Source: Myxococcales bacterium
Lineage (GTDB): Bacteria > Myxococcota > Polyangia > Fen-1088
Assembly: GCA_003155465.1 (NCBI GenBank)
Contig: PMCR01000205.1
Coordinates: forward strand, 140 to 14,489
Direction: 5' to 3'
Length of the DNA: 14,350 nt
In this document: positions 8,301-14,350 of the stretch, one piece after another
How positions within the stretch are numbered: the first letter of the stretch is position 1
Layout: each line of letters begins with the position of its first letter
Program-made: the position numbers and the translations under genes
Notes under the pieces: generated by a model
What the model was told of the DNA's origin: nothing
Seen by the model: the letters and a program-made list of their open reading frames with translations, nothing else
Database searches by the model: none

Positions 8301-11300
8301 TCAGCCACCCGAGGCGCGTCATTGGCCCTGCGAAGCTGATCGGCTGCATTGGTCACCGCTTCGAGGTAGCGTCCGGCCTGGCCCAGTTTGGTCGCCAGGG
8401 CACGCGCCTGTGCATGCGCGGTCGCGTTGTCAGGCACCTTTTGGACGATCTTTAGCAAGGCTTCCAGGGCCTCGTCACGACGGCCAAGCTTCTCCAGAAC
8501 CTCGGCCAGCTCGCACACCACCGCCGCCTCTTCTGCGGCCAGGTTGGCTGCCGCCCGCCGCTTGCCAAGGAGCCCGAGCAGAACCTCGCCCTCGCCAGCG
8601 GCGAGCAGGGCAGCCTGCACACGGCGGGCCTCGGCGGCATCGTGCAGAGCGCGCGAGAGGGCCGAATCCAGCGATTGAGCTGCGGCCTCTTTGCGACCCA
8701 AAGCCAGCGCCACACGGCGCAGGCGCAGGAAGACTTCGCCCGCGGTAATCGCGGCATCGGCCGACTGACCCCGGCGGGCCAGAACCAGAAGGGCCCGATA
8801 GGCCTTCTCCGCACGGTCGAACTCACCCACTTCCTCGGCCACTTCGGCCAAGGCGAGCTGGACCTCCATGTTGTCGAGCAGGACTGACGCGGCCTGTTCC
8901 AGGTGCTGCAGGGCCAACTTGGGGTTCTTCTCAGCGCGTGCCACCTGCGCGACCTGGTGGTGCAGCACAGACCGCTCGCGCGACTGACGGCGGCCATACT
9001 CGTCCAGCACGCCCTCCAAGACCGCGCGCGCATCGGCCAAACGACCGGCTCTGCGCATACCGTCGGCCAGGGCGAGGCGCAGGCTGCGATCAGTCGGGAC
9101 AACGGCCAACGCCCGTTCCAGAACCGGCACCGCCCGCTCGGGACTGTGCAGATGATCTTGGCAGACCACCAGGGTCTCGCGTGCACAGGCCACCACCAAC
9201 TCGGGGTTGTCGAGGTGGGCGCAGCGATCGGAAAGAGCCCGCACCAGAGCCTCCCAGCGCTCGCCATCCCGATAAAACTGAGTGAGAAGCACCCAGAGCT
9301 CGTCGGCGGTCGGGTCTTCGGCCAGGGCGTGTTCCAGCGAAGCCAGCGCCCGGTTGCTCTGCCCGGCCGCCACGTAGGCGCGGGCCAATTGGGCCGCGGA
9401 CTGGCGCCGCTCGGCCGGATTGCCCAGCGACATGCGCTGCTCCAGCCATTGGGCTGCCAGCAGTGGCTCGCCCGAAGCGACGCACAGACGGGCCAGGCTA
9501 TCGAGCGCAGCCGAGCTGTTCTCCAGCACGACCACGCGTTCCCAGGCAGCAATGGCGCGCGCGCTATCGCCAAGGGGGGACTCGGCCAAAGCGGCCATCT
9601 CGGTCCAAAGTCGAGCGGCCTTGCCGCTGTCGCCCATTCCCTCCAGCTTGCGCGCCTGGGTGGACAGGATGTCTGCCCACTCGCCGTACCGGCCACGCGC
9701 GCGCAGCAAGCTGCCCAGGCTGGCCAGGGTGGCCGGGTGGCCAGGCAATTCCTCCAGGTTGGCGAGCAGCGCCTCGAATCGGCCGGTGCGTCCCTCGACC
9801 ACTTCACCCATACGAGCGATCTCCAGGCGCAGGGCCAGACGCGCTTCGCCGTCGGCAAGCAGGTCCAGCTGGCGCCGACGCAGAACGATCAACTCGGAAA
9901 ACTGGTCGGCCTCCTCGTAGAGGCGGGCCAGAGACGCCATGGCTTCGCGGTTGTTGGGCTCTTCGTCGACAATGTGCCGGTAAACATCACGCGCCACGGC
10001 CTTGTCCGCCTCGATCGCGATCTGACCCACGCGCACCCGCAAGCCCTTGCTGTCCTCGGCGGGCAGGGGCAGCCGACTTGCTTCGAGCAGAAGGTCTACT
10101 GCCTGTCGCAGCTCGGCCTTGTCCTTGCTGGCAAGCAGCGGGCCCACCAAGCCATCAACCGCTCGCAATACGGCCGCAGCCGGCGCGAGCTGACCCTCGG
10201 CGCGGCTTCCCAGGCGCAGAAGCTGGGCCGCTCGATCATAGAGCACGGTCAGGCACCGGCGCGCGACCTCCACGTCGTGCAGGACGCGGCTGGCCAGATC
10301 CACGGCCTCTGCCATGGCATCCAGATCGCACGGGGCGAGTGCCACGATCTTCATCAGGGTGTCGAGCAAGGGCCGGCCCCCGCGCCCACGCTGCACCTGC
10401 GCCAGACGACGCAAGGTCGGCAGGTGCATGGGGTCGTAGGCCAAAGCCCGCAGCAGGGCTTGCTCTTCCCACTCCTCGCCGTCAGCGACGGGATAGCCCG
10501 CTATGCGTTCCTCAATGGTTCGGGCAAAGGAGCCAGGCAGCGATGAGCGTCGAGCGAGGGCGGCGGACAGCGCCGTGCCCAGGGCCACAAAAACCGCGCC
10601 GGCGTGGACCGACGCAGCCGCAATTCTCTCCACGATGGGCAGATGCTCTGCCAGGAGCCGATCGGGCGAGAATGGCTCTGCCATGCAGGTGTCGGCGGCC
10701 AACTCGCAAGCCCCCGTGTCGGCGGCCAAGCGGATCACGGCAGCGCGCGCCTGTCGGCTGTCGGGCGCACCCTTGAGGGCCGACTGATAGGCGGCAAGCG
10801 CGCCTTTCTTGTCCGCCAACTTCTCCTCCAGAAGGCGCGCTTGCAGCAAGCGCAGATGAACCGTCCGAGCCAGCGACGGCGCCAGTGAGGCCGCGGCGGC
10901 CCCCAGAGACTCGGCCACGAGTGGCCACTCGAAAAGCGTGGCAGCCAGACGGAAGATCTCGGCTTCCAGATGGCCATCGTCCGGGGCCAAGTGCAACGCC
11001 CCGCACAGGTGTGCCAAAGCCTCCTCGGCACGACCAGCACGCGTCTCCGCCAGTTGCGCCGCCTCGGCGAGAAGACGTGCGCGCGCACGGTCATCGGCCG
11101 CCAGCTCAAGGCGGTGCGGCAGAAGACCGAGCAAAGCGGCCCAGTCGTCGGCGGTTTGCAGGGCGCGGCCAAGCGCCTCGACCGCGGCCGGCCGGCAGGT
11201 GGCATCGTCGAGCAAGGCCGCCAAGCCGTCGCGCGCGACGGCCAGCGTGGGATCGATGGCGAGTGCGCGCGCGTACCACGACGTGGCGGCTGGACCCTGG

Positions 11301-13174
11301 CCCAGCTTGGTCCGGCAGAATTCCGCCGCGCGCACGAAGAGCGCGACCAGGTGAGCCTTCTCCTTCTCCCCGATCTTTGTGCCCAAATCGAGCCAATCAG
11401 ACCAACGCTCAACCTGGGCGAGAAGATCGAGCAGCTCGTCGGTGGCCTCGGGATCGTCAGCCCAAAGTTGCAGCAACTCCTGCAACGTGACGATGGCCTC
11501 AGCCGGCTGGCCCAGGTGCAGGTTCTGCACCCGCGCAAGCTGCATCATGTCCGCGCGCCGCTGGGCGGACGGCATGTTGGCGGTCGCGCGCCGGCGCAAC
11601 ACCGCCGCCAGATCAGCCCAGCGCTCGGCCGAGGCCAGCCGATCGACCAAGCTGTCGAGCGCCCGGCGGTCGTTGGGGTCGGCCTGGAGGCGCGTCTCCC
11701 ACAGCCTGATGGCTCGATCGATCTCGCCCTGCGCAGTTGCCAGGGCAGCGGCCTCGCCCTGCAAGGCCCGCCGTACGCCTGGCGTGGTCTCGAGACCAGC
11801 CTGCCTTTCCAGCGCATCCAGACGTTCGGCCGTGTTCTTCTCGCCCTGCAGGAGCTTGGTCAGCTTGCGCAACGCCGCCAGCACCTGAGCCGGTTGCGCC
11901 GCCTCGTCCTCCACCACCTTTCTATAGAGCGTCTGCGTATCCGAGGCCGCATCGTCACCGAGCTGCGCCGCCTCCAGCCAGTAGGCCACGCGCAGATTGG
12001 CGTCCAAGCTGGCACCCGCAGCGGCCAGGAGACCCCGCCGGTATGCCTCGGGCGCGTCGGTCACCTCGGCCAGATACTTGAGCCGTGCGCGCAGGGCCGG
12101 CTCGTCGGGCTCCAGCGCCAGCATCTCAACCATCTGCTCGCGCGCGGCGGGAAGGTCGCCTTGCCGATACAGGTGATCGGCGACCTCACGCACGAGAGCG
12201 CGCTTCTCGGTCGCTTCGGCGAATCCGAGCGCAGCCCGCAACGCGGTAACCAGGCGATCGGGCCGGTTTTTCTGGGTATGACGGGTGCGCAGGATGTCGA
12301 GCGCGCGCCAGCGCACCGTGGGAGAAAAGTCGGTCGCGATCAGCACGCGCTCGGCCACTGCGCAAACGCCGCTGTCATCGGCAATCCGGTTGTTGGCCAA
12401 GATGCGTTCGACCTCGTCCAGCGCCTGTTCGGGCTGGTCCAACTTCTCCACGCATAGGGTGGCCAGGCGCAGGCGTGCCTCATCGGCCTCGGACCCCGGC
12501 AGAAGCGGCAGCCGAATCCGCAGCATATCGACCAAGGCCTGCCAGTGGCCCTGTTGTTCCAGGAGACCTTCCAAGGCCGAGGAGATATCGGGAGCCGCGG
12601 GTGTGGTGTGAAAGAGCGCCTGCAGATAATCGATGGCCCGTTCCGTCGCGCCCGAGTCGGACGCGACCGCGGCCGCCTCTTGCAGAAGGCGGTGGCGCCG
12701 GGCCCCTTCCGAGGCACCGGACAGCGCCTGATCATAGGTGGCCAGCACCTCCTCCCAGCGCTGCTGAACCGAAAGCAACATGGTGACGCGTTCGAGCGCC
12801 CAGTCGGCGTCCGGGTCCGCCGCCAGAACTTGGCGCAGAAGCTCGACCGCACGATCGGTCTCGCCAGCGTACCAATCCTCGAAGAAGCGCAAGGCTCGCT
12901 GCCCGAGAGTGGTCACCCACTCGCGGTCAAGGCCAGGCTTGAGCACCTTTTGATAGAGCGCGGCCACCTCGTCGGGCTTCTGCTGCTGGCTGGCCAGCGC
13001 TTCCACCTCATCCCAGACCGCCGGGTTGGCCGGTTCGGCCTGGGCTGCGGCGAGCGCCGCTTTCAGCTTCTCGCCAGCGGCCTTGTTCTTGTCAGCGGCG
13101 GCCTTGTTCTTGTCAGCGGCGGCCTTGTTCGGATCATCACGTCGCGAACCAGTGGATTTCGTGTCGCGTTTCAT
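5333..13174 (-). CDS. Giant TPR solenoid protein, 2613 residues
   Basis: One uninterrupted frame encodes almost nothing but helical repeats of TPR type, with recurring acidic-Pro repeat ends such as DPNDRRAL, APDDGHL, APGDIETL, CPDNPDLF and NPTDREVL. A Trp (once Phe) opens repeats at residues 140, 211, 289, 519, 591, 678, 750, 1092, 1166, 1243, 1307, 2132 and 2333. Neighbouring ones are usually 64-87 residues apart, about two TPRs. Residues 1-45 are basic and Ala-rich, with the heptad K-N-K-A-A-A-D repeated. Residues 820-1050 depart from the pattern and include a hydrophobic stretch at 853-874. The protein ends inside a repeat (EDPDLAEAKALLDELK) with no added C-terminal domain. There is no signal peptide and no catalytic motif. 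The ATG at 13174 follows GAGGGG by only 2 nt, a short but usable spacing. Such proteins scaffold multiprotein assemblies; the partner is unknown. The gene is convergent with the exported-protein gene and divergent from the methyltransferase gene. Confidence 0.93.
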   Translation of the reverse strand: MKRDTKSTGSRRDDPNKAAADKNKAAADKNKAAGEKLKAALAAAQAEPANPAVWDEVEALASQQQKPDEVAALYQKVLKPGLDREWVTTLGQRALRFFEDWYAGETDRAVELLRQVLAADPDADWALERVTMLLSVQQRWEEVLATYDQALSGASEGARRHRLLQEAAAVASDSGATERAIDYLQALFHTTPAAPDISSALEGLLEQQGHWQALVDMLRIRLPLLPGSEADEARLRLATLCVEKLDQPEQALDEVERILANNRIADDSGVCAVAERVLIATDFSPTVRWRALDILRTRHTQKNRPDRLVTALRAALGFAEATEKRALVREVADHLYRQGDLPAAREQMVEMLALEPDEPALRARLKYLAEVTDAPEAYRRGLLAAAGASLDANLRVAYWLEAAQLGDDAASDTQTLYRKVVEDEAAQPAQVLAALRKLTKLLQGEKNTAERLDALERQAGLETTPGVRRALQGEAAALATAQGEIDRAIRLWETRLQADPNDRRALDSLVDRLASAERWADLAAVLRRRATANMPSAQRRADMMQLARVQNLHLGQPAEAIVTLQELLQLWADDPEATDELLDLLAQVERWSDWLDLGTKIGEKEKAHLVALFVRAAEFCRTKLGQGPAATSWYARALAIDPTLAVARDGLAALLDDATCRPAAVEALGRALQTADDWAALLGLLPHRLELAADDRARARLLAEAAQLAETRAGRAEEALAHLCGALHLAPDDGHLEAEIFRLAATLFEWPLVAESLGAAAASLAPSLARTVHLRLLQARLLEEKLADKKGALAAYQSALKGAPDSRQARAAVIRLAADTGACELAADTCMAEPFSPDRLLAEHLPIVERIAAASVHAGAVFVALGTALSAALARRSSLPGSFARTIEERIAGYPVADGEEWEEQALLRALAYDPMHLPTLRRLAQVQRGRGGRPLLDTLMKIVALAPCDLDAMAEAVDLASRVLHDVEVARRCLTVLYDRAAQLLRLGSRAEGQLAPAAAVLRAVDGLVGPLLASKDKAELRQAVDLLLEASRLPLPAEDSKGLRVRVGQIAIEADKAVARDVYRHIVDEEPNNREAMASLARLYEEADQFSELIVLRRRQLDLLADGEARLALRLEIARMGEVVEGRTGRFEALLANLEELPGHPATLASLGSLLRARGRYGEWADILSTQARKLEGMGDSGKAARLWTEMAALAESPLGDSARAIAAWERVVVLENSSAALDSLARLCVASGEPLLAAQWLEQRMSLGNPAERRQSAAQLARAYVAAGQSNRALASLEHALAEDPTADELWVLLTQFYRDGERWEALVRALSDRCAHLDNPELVVACARETLVVCQDHLHSPERAVPVLERALAVVPTDRSLRLALADGMRRAGRLADARAVLEGVLDEYGRRQSRERSVLHHQVAQVARAEKNPKLALQHLEQAASVLLDNMEVQLALAEVAEEVGEFDRAEKAYRALLVLARRGQSADAAITAGEVFLRLRRVALALGRKEAAAQSLDSALSRALHDAAEARRVQAALLAAGEGEVLLGLLGKRRAAANLAAEEAAVVCELAEVLEKLGRRDEALEALLKIVQKVPDNATAHAQARALATKLGQAGRYLEAVTNAADQLRRANDAPRVADLLVRAGEAAEHDLRDVARATALYHRVEQTGQRLAEALTGLARVSLRVGDESEQRRAAAQLRRMSQLATTPAEKADLLYRVAECHLGLEDSRDEGLDALAEAVDLAPDLTRAMALVGAAHVPEADLARVMPVYEKVARASSDEHVLLDFYERRAALPGARSEDARDGVDLAISLGEGARAEKLLERAVALARGAPGGLRDATWAILDLVRRLRSRGDFNGVTRILEDTREAWPNPRLAPVVREMAHAAAEHPESAAAAARLFEQLRNLYPLDREVWEPLLRLYAGLGNQAALESLVRELAEKLISRSDRNAARMIWAKFLMGEKKTEEAATAILREVLAEEPGHPEGLIILADLHERRGEMSQAVALLSEALGSGEGVAASAGRATLALRLDDLVKKIDPSSAKKVYRQVLAAPFFDAAVRRSLQLSLLELLSGQDELAERAALSEEILAGESEAEAAAHAADLAELRARLHDDAGARRALELGRSRCPDNPDLFQRLATYYSDRELWPELVELLCNEAARVGDADQAGRLLHQAARIQRDKLRDEAGAARSLRQAMEIAPGDIETLRELTASLASSGDVTAARSVVTDALAGSAQEGRSDLLRLRAELAATAGDEAAAVADMEEALALGAHEMVLPLTQTLARIAERATAAGDLDVARAATLRLAEVVRGTGDETQSDEILFHWIDANPTDREVLHSMRARFEAEERWDAAASAWSRLAQVEHGQAKAEAVLAMANACEKIGRGAEAIPWLQEVLRQMPGHAPVLARMAQLLQAGGNAIEAAQLQIQMAEGETDEGERYRLLVRAAETMLGVGAFPAAAQALDKAVALRPTERAARTLLVDTCIGMGELERGSDVLGGLLSEAKTIRAEELATLYQRQARLAAAKGDDDGRLQALKKALDTDRKSVAIASEVADLAEAAGDDELAMRALRVVTANPIKDAKACAVAYFRLGRIAHKGRDKARAIIFVKRALQEDPDLAEAKALLDELK
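13081..13130 (-). repeat. 21-bp in-frame tandem repeat, about 2.4 copies
   Basis: Two identical 21-bp units (13081-13101 and 13102-13122) are followed by a partial third (13123-13130). They encode the heptad K-N-K-A-A-A-D near the N-terminus of the giant TPR protein. Exact nucleotide identity, including synonymous positions, points to recent slippage rather than selection on protein sequence alone. The unit length is a multiple of three, so copy changes keep the frame. Confidence 0.85.
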
Positions 13175-13207
13175 GACCCCTCGTGCATATGTGGGCGTGA
13201 GGCGGGG

Positions 13208-13241
13208 ATAGTAACAGGTTCGCCCGGGCTGGCGTGGTCAA
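13208..13241 (-). promoter_or_regulatory. Candidate promoter of the giant TPR gene
   Basis: On the minus strand TTGACC (13236-13241) is followed by an extended -10-like TGTTACTAT (TACTAT at 13208-13213). The 22-nt spacer is too long for a normal pair, so at best the extended -10 acts alone. It sits in a small AT-richer patch of the 135-bp divergent region, about 34 bp before the ATG at 13174. I saw no convincing promoter for the methyltransferase in the rest of that region. Confidence 0.22.
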
Positions 13242-13293
13242 AGTTTTGGGCACCCTCTCGGCCGCAAATCCCAGTCGCTGGCCGGGGCGGCTC

Positions 13294-13301
13294 GGGGTAG
13301 G
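13294..13301 (+). promoter_or_regulatory. Ribosome binding site of the methyltransferase gene
   Basis: GGGGTAGG ends 8 nt before the GTG at 13310. An in-frame TAG at 13298-13300 rules out any start further upstream, so GTG is the earliest possible start. Confidence 0.5.
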
Positions 13302-13309
13302 CTGCGGCC

Positions 13310-14020
13310 GTGCTGTGGAGCCTGTACGCGGCTTGCTTCGACCTGGTGGCCGGGCTTGCACCCTACCAGGACATGCTTGACGACGTGGTGGCGGCGCTGG
13401 ACCTGCGGCCCGGCATGCGCGTGCTGGATGCAGGTTGCGGCACGGGCGCCCTGGAGGCGCGGCTGGCCCTGCGCCATCCCGAGGTCGAGGTCGTAGGTGT
13501 CGACGCCTCGCCCGCCATGCTGGCGCGAGCCCGGCGGCGTCCATGGTCCGTCAGCCCGCGCTTCGTGGAGGGAGACATAGACAATTTCCTGGCCAACCAC
13601 GACGGGCGGTTCGACCGGGTGGCGAGTGTGAACCTGATCTGGGCACTGGCCGAACCACGCCGAACCATTGAGCACATGGCGGGCTGCCTGGTGCAGGGCG
13701 GCCGCATGGTGCACACGACTCCGCGCTGGCGCTTCCGTTTCGACGTGATTGTCTTCCGTCACTTGCGGCGAGCGCGTGGCGTTCGGGCCTTCCTGTGCGC
13801 CTTGGCCCACCTGCCTGGGCTGGCCGTGGCCGGCCTGCTCAACCTCGCCATCGTGCTGCGGATTCTCGCCACTGCCTGGCGCGATCGCAGCCGCTGGCAG
13901 GCCGAGGGACTGGCGCGCCTTTTCTCGCGGCCCGACCTCGCTCCAGTCGCCATCCGCCCCACCTACGCGGGCCAGGGTTTCCTGGTCACCTGCGACAAGA
14001 AGGCCGCACCCCTGGTATAG
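13310..14020 (+). CDS. Class I SAM-dependent methyltransferase
   Basis: The 236-residue protein has a Rossmann-type methyltransferase core: motif I VLDAGCGTG (38-46), the acidic ribose-binding position in VVGVDAS (Asp65), GDIDNF (88-93) and the motif IV region FDRVASVNLIWAL (101-113). The substrate is not deducible. The N-terminal LWSLYAACFDLVAGLAPY resembles UbiE/phospholipid-type methyltransferases. After the strand HTTPRWRF there is an unusually hydrophobic helical insert (about 165-190), which suggests a membrane surface or a lipid-like substrate. The GTG start is forced by an upstream in-frame stop and supported by a modest ribosome site. The nitroreductase gene follows after 7 bp, so the two are probably co-transcribed. 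It is divergent from the giant TPR gene across 135 bp. Confidence 0.88.
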   Translation: MLWSLYAACFDLVAGLAPYQDMLDDVVAALDLRPGMRVLDAGCGTGALEARLALRHPEVEVVGVDASPAMLARARRRPWSVSPRFVEGDIDNFLANHDGRFDRVASVNLIWALAEPRRTIEHMAGCLVQGGRMVHTTPRWRFRFDVIVFRHLRRARGVRAFLCALAHLPGLAVAGLLNLAIVLRILATAWRDRSRWQAEGLARLFSRPDLAPVAIRPTYAGQGFLVTCDKKAAPLV

Positions 14021-14024
14021 AGGG
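14019..14024 (+). promoter_or_regulatory. Ribosome binding site of the nitroreductase gene
   Basis: AGAGGG, overlapping the methyltransferase stop codon, is 3 nt before the ATG at 14028. The overlap suggests coupled translation of the pair. Confidence 0.5.
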
Positions 14025-14027
14025 AAC

Positions 14028-14350
14028 ATGAACTTCCAAGAGCTGATCCGCATCCGCCGGAGCATCAGGGCGTACCGGCCGACCGCGGTGCCCGACGACG
14101 TCCTGCGCCGTGTGCTGGACGCCGGGCGCGTGGCCCCCACCGCCTGCAATCGCCAGCCCTTCCAGCTTGTAGTTGTCACCGACCCAGAAGTGCGCGCCCA
14201 GCTCAAGGCCGCGTATAGTCGCGATTGGTTCTGGCAAGCGCCAGTGATCATCGCCGGGTGTGTCGAGCCAGCCAAGGCCTGGGTGCGCGGCGACGGCTTC
14301 AACGCCGCCGAGGTGGACATCGCGATCGTCATGGACCACATCATCCTGGC
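14028..14350 (+). CDS. Nitroreductase-family flavoprotein (3' truncated by window)
   Basis: The first 107 residues are visible and the frame is open to the window edge. The start MNFQELIRIRRSIRAYRP carries the family's FMN-phosphate motif RRSIRAY. APTACNRQPFQLVVV (36-50) is the second conserved flavin region, followed by WQAPVIIAGC and the helix entry VDIAIVMDHIIL. These fit an FMN-dependent NAD(P)H oxidoreductase of the nitroreductase superfamily. Substrates in this family range from nitro compounds to quinones, flavin and iodotyrosine, and the C-terminal part needed to subdivide it is missing. It starts 7 bp after the methyltransferase stop with the ribosome site overlapping that stop, so the two genes are probably one operon. 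Confidence 0.9.
   Translation, partial: MNFQELIRIRRSIRAYRPTAVPDDVLRRVLDAGRVAPTACNRQPFQLVVVTDPEVRAQLKAAYSRDWFWQAPVIIAGCVEPAKAWVRGDGFNAAEVDIAIVMDHIIL

Noticed and set aside
8903..10546. A 547-codon open frame antisense to the giant TPR gene
   Set aside because: Its translation has no recognisable domain and low-complexity shadow composition; the sense frame codes for regular TPR repeats. It is explained by GC-biased codon use.
10970..12457. A 495-codon antisense open frame in the giant gene
   Set aside because: Same shadow effect; no ribosome site or domain sense.
13081..13130. CRISPR-like repeat
   Set aside because: Units are directly adjacent with no spacers and lie in frame inside a coding region; it is a simple tandem repeat.
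13171..13188. Five-codon upstream frame (M-H-E-G-S) whose TGA overlaps the ATG of the giant TPR gene
   Set aside because: It has no ribosome site of its own and is short enough to be chance; noted only because of the exact ATGA overlap.

Overview
The window is GC-rich, gene-dense bacterial DNA with strong GC bias at third codon positions, which is why long antisense open frames run through the real genes. Very large all-TPR proteins, a stand-alone formate--tetrahydrofolate ligase and many singly transcribed genes in alternating orientation fit Myxococcota or a related former deltaproteobacterial lineage. That placement is an inference from style; no marker gene is present to confirm it.

Layout from left to right. 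(1) Positions 1-2265, + strand: the 3' part of a TPR gene whose start lies outside the window, with a TPR solenoid followed by a C-terminal globular domain I cannot name. (2) Positions 2281-3921, - strand: fhs, formate--tetrahydrofolate ligase, convergent with the first gene; one short dyad spans both stop codons. Its usual signature motifs are altered. (3) A 297-bp divergent intergenic region. (4) Positions 4219-5286, + strand: an exported protein of 355 residues with a PsbP/Mog1-like N-terminal look and a recognisable but unnamed C-terminal motif. (5) Positions 5333-13174, - strand: a single gene of 7.8 kb for a 2613-residue TPR solenoid with a lysine/alanine-rich N-terminus built from a 21-bp tandem repeat. 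(6) A 135-bp divergent intergenic region. (7) Positions 13310-14020, + strand: a class I SAM methyltransferase with a hydrophobic insert, followed after 7 bp by (8) a nitroreductase-family flavoprotein cut by the right edge. These last two probably form an operon.

How the genes work together: apart from the methyltransferase/nitroreductase pair, no operon or pathway is evident. The clearest link is between the two TPR proteins, which share a Trp-led two-repeat module of about 71-75 residues and look like paralogues. They are probably cytoplasmic protein-binding scaffolds. I see no RNA genes, insertion sequences, CRISPR arrays, phage genes or known defence genes. The most unusual content is the giant solenoid with its partner TPR protein, and the motif-divergent formate--tetrahydrofolate ligase.
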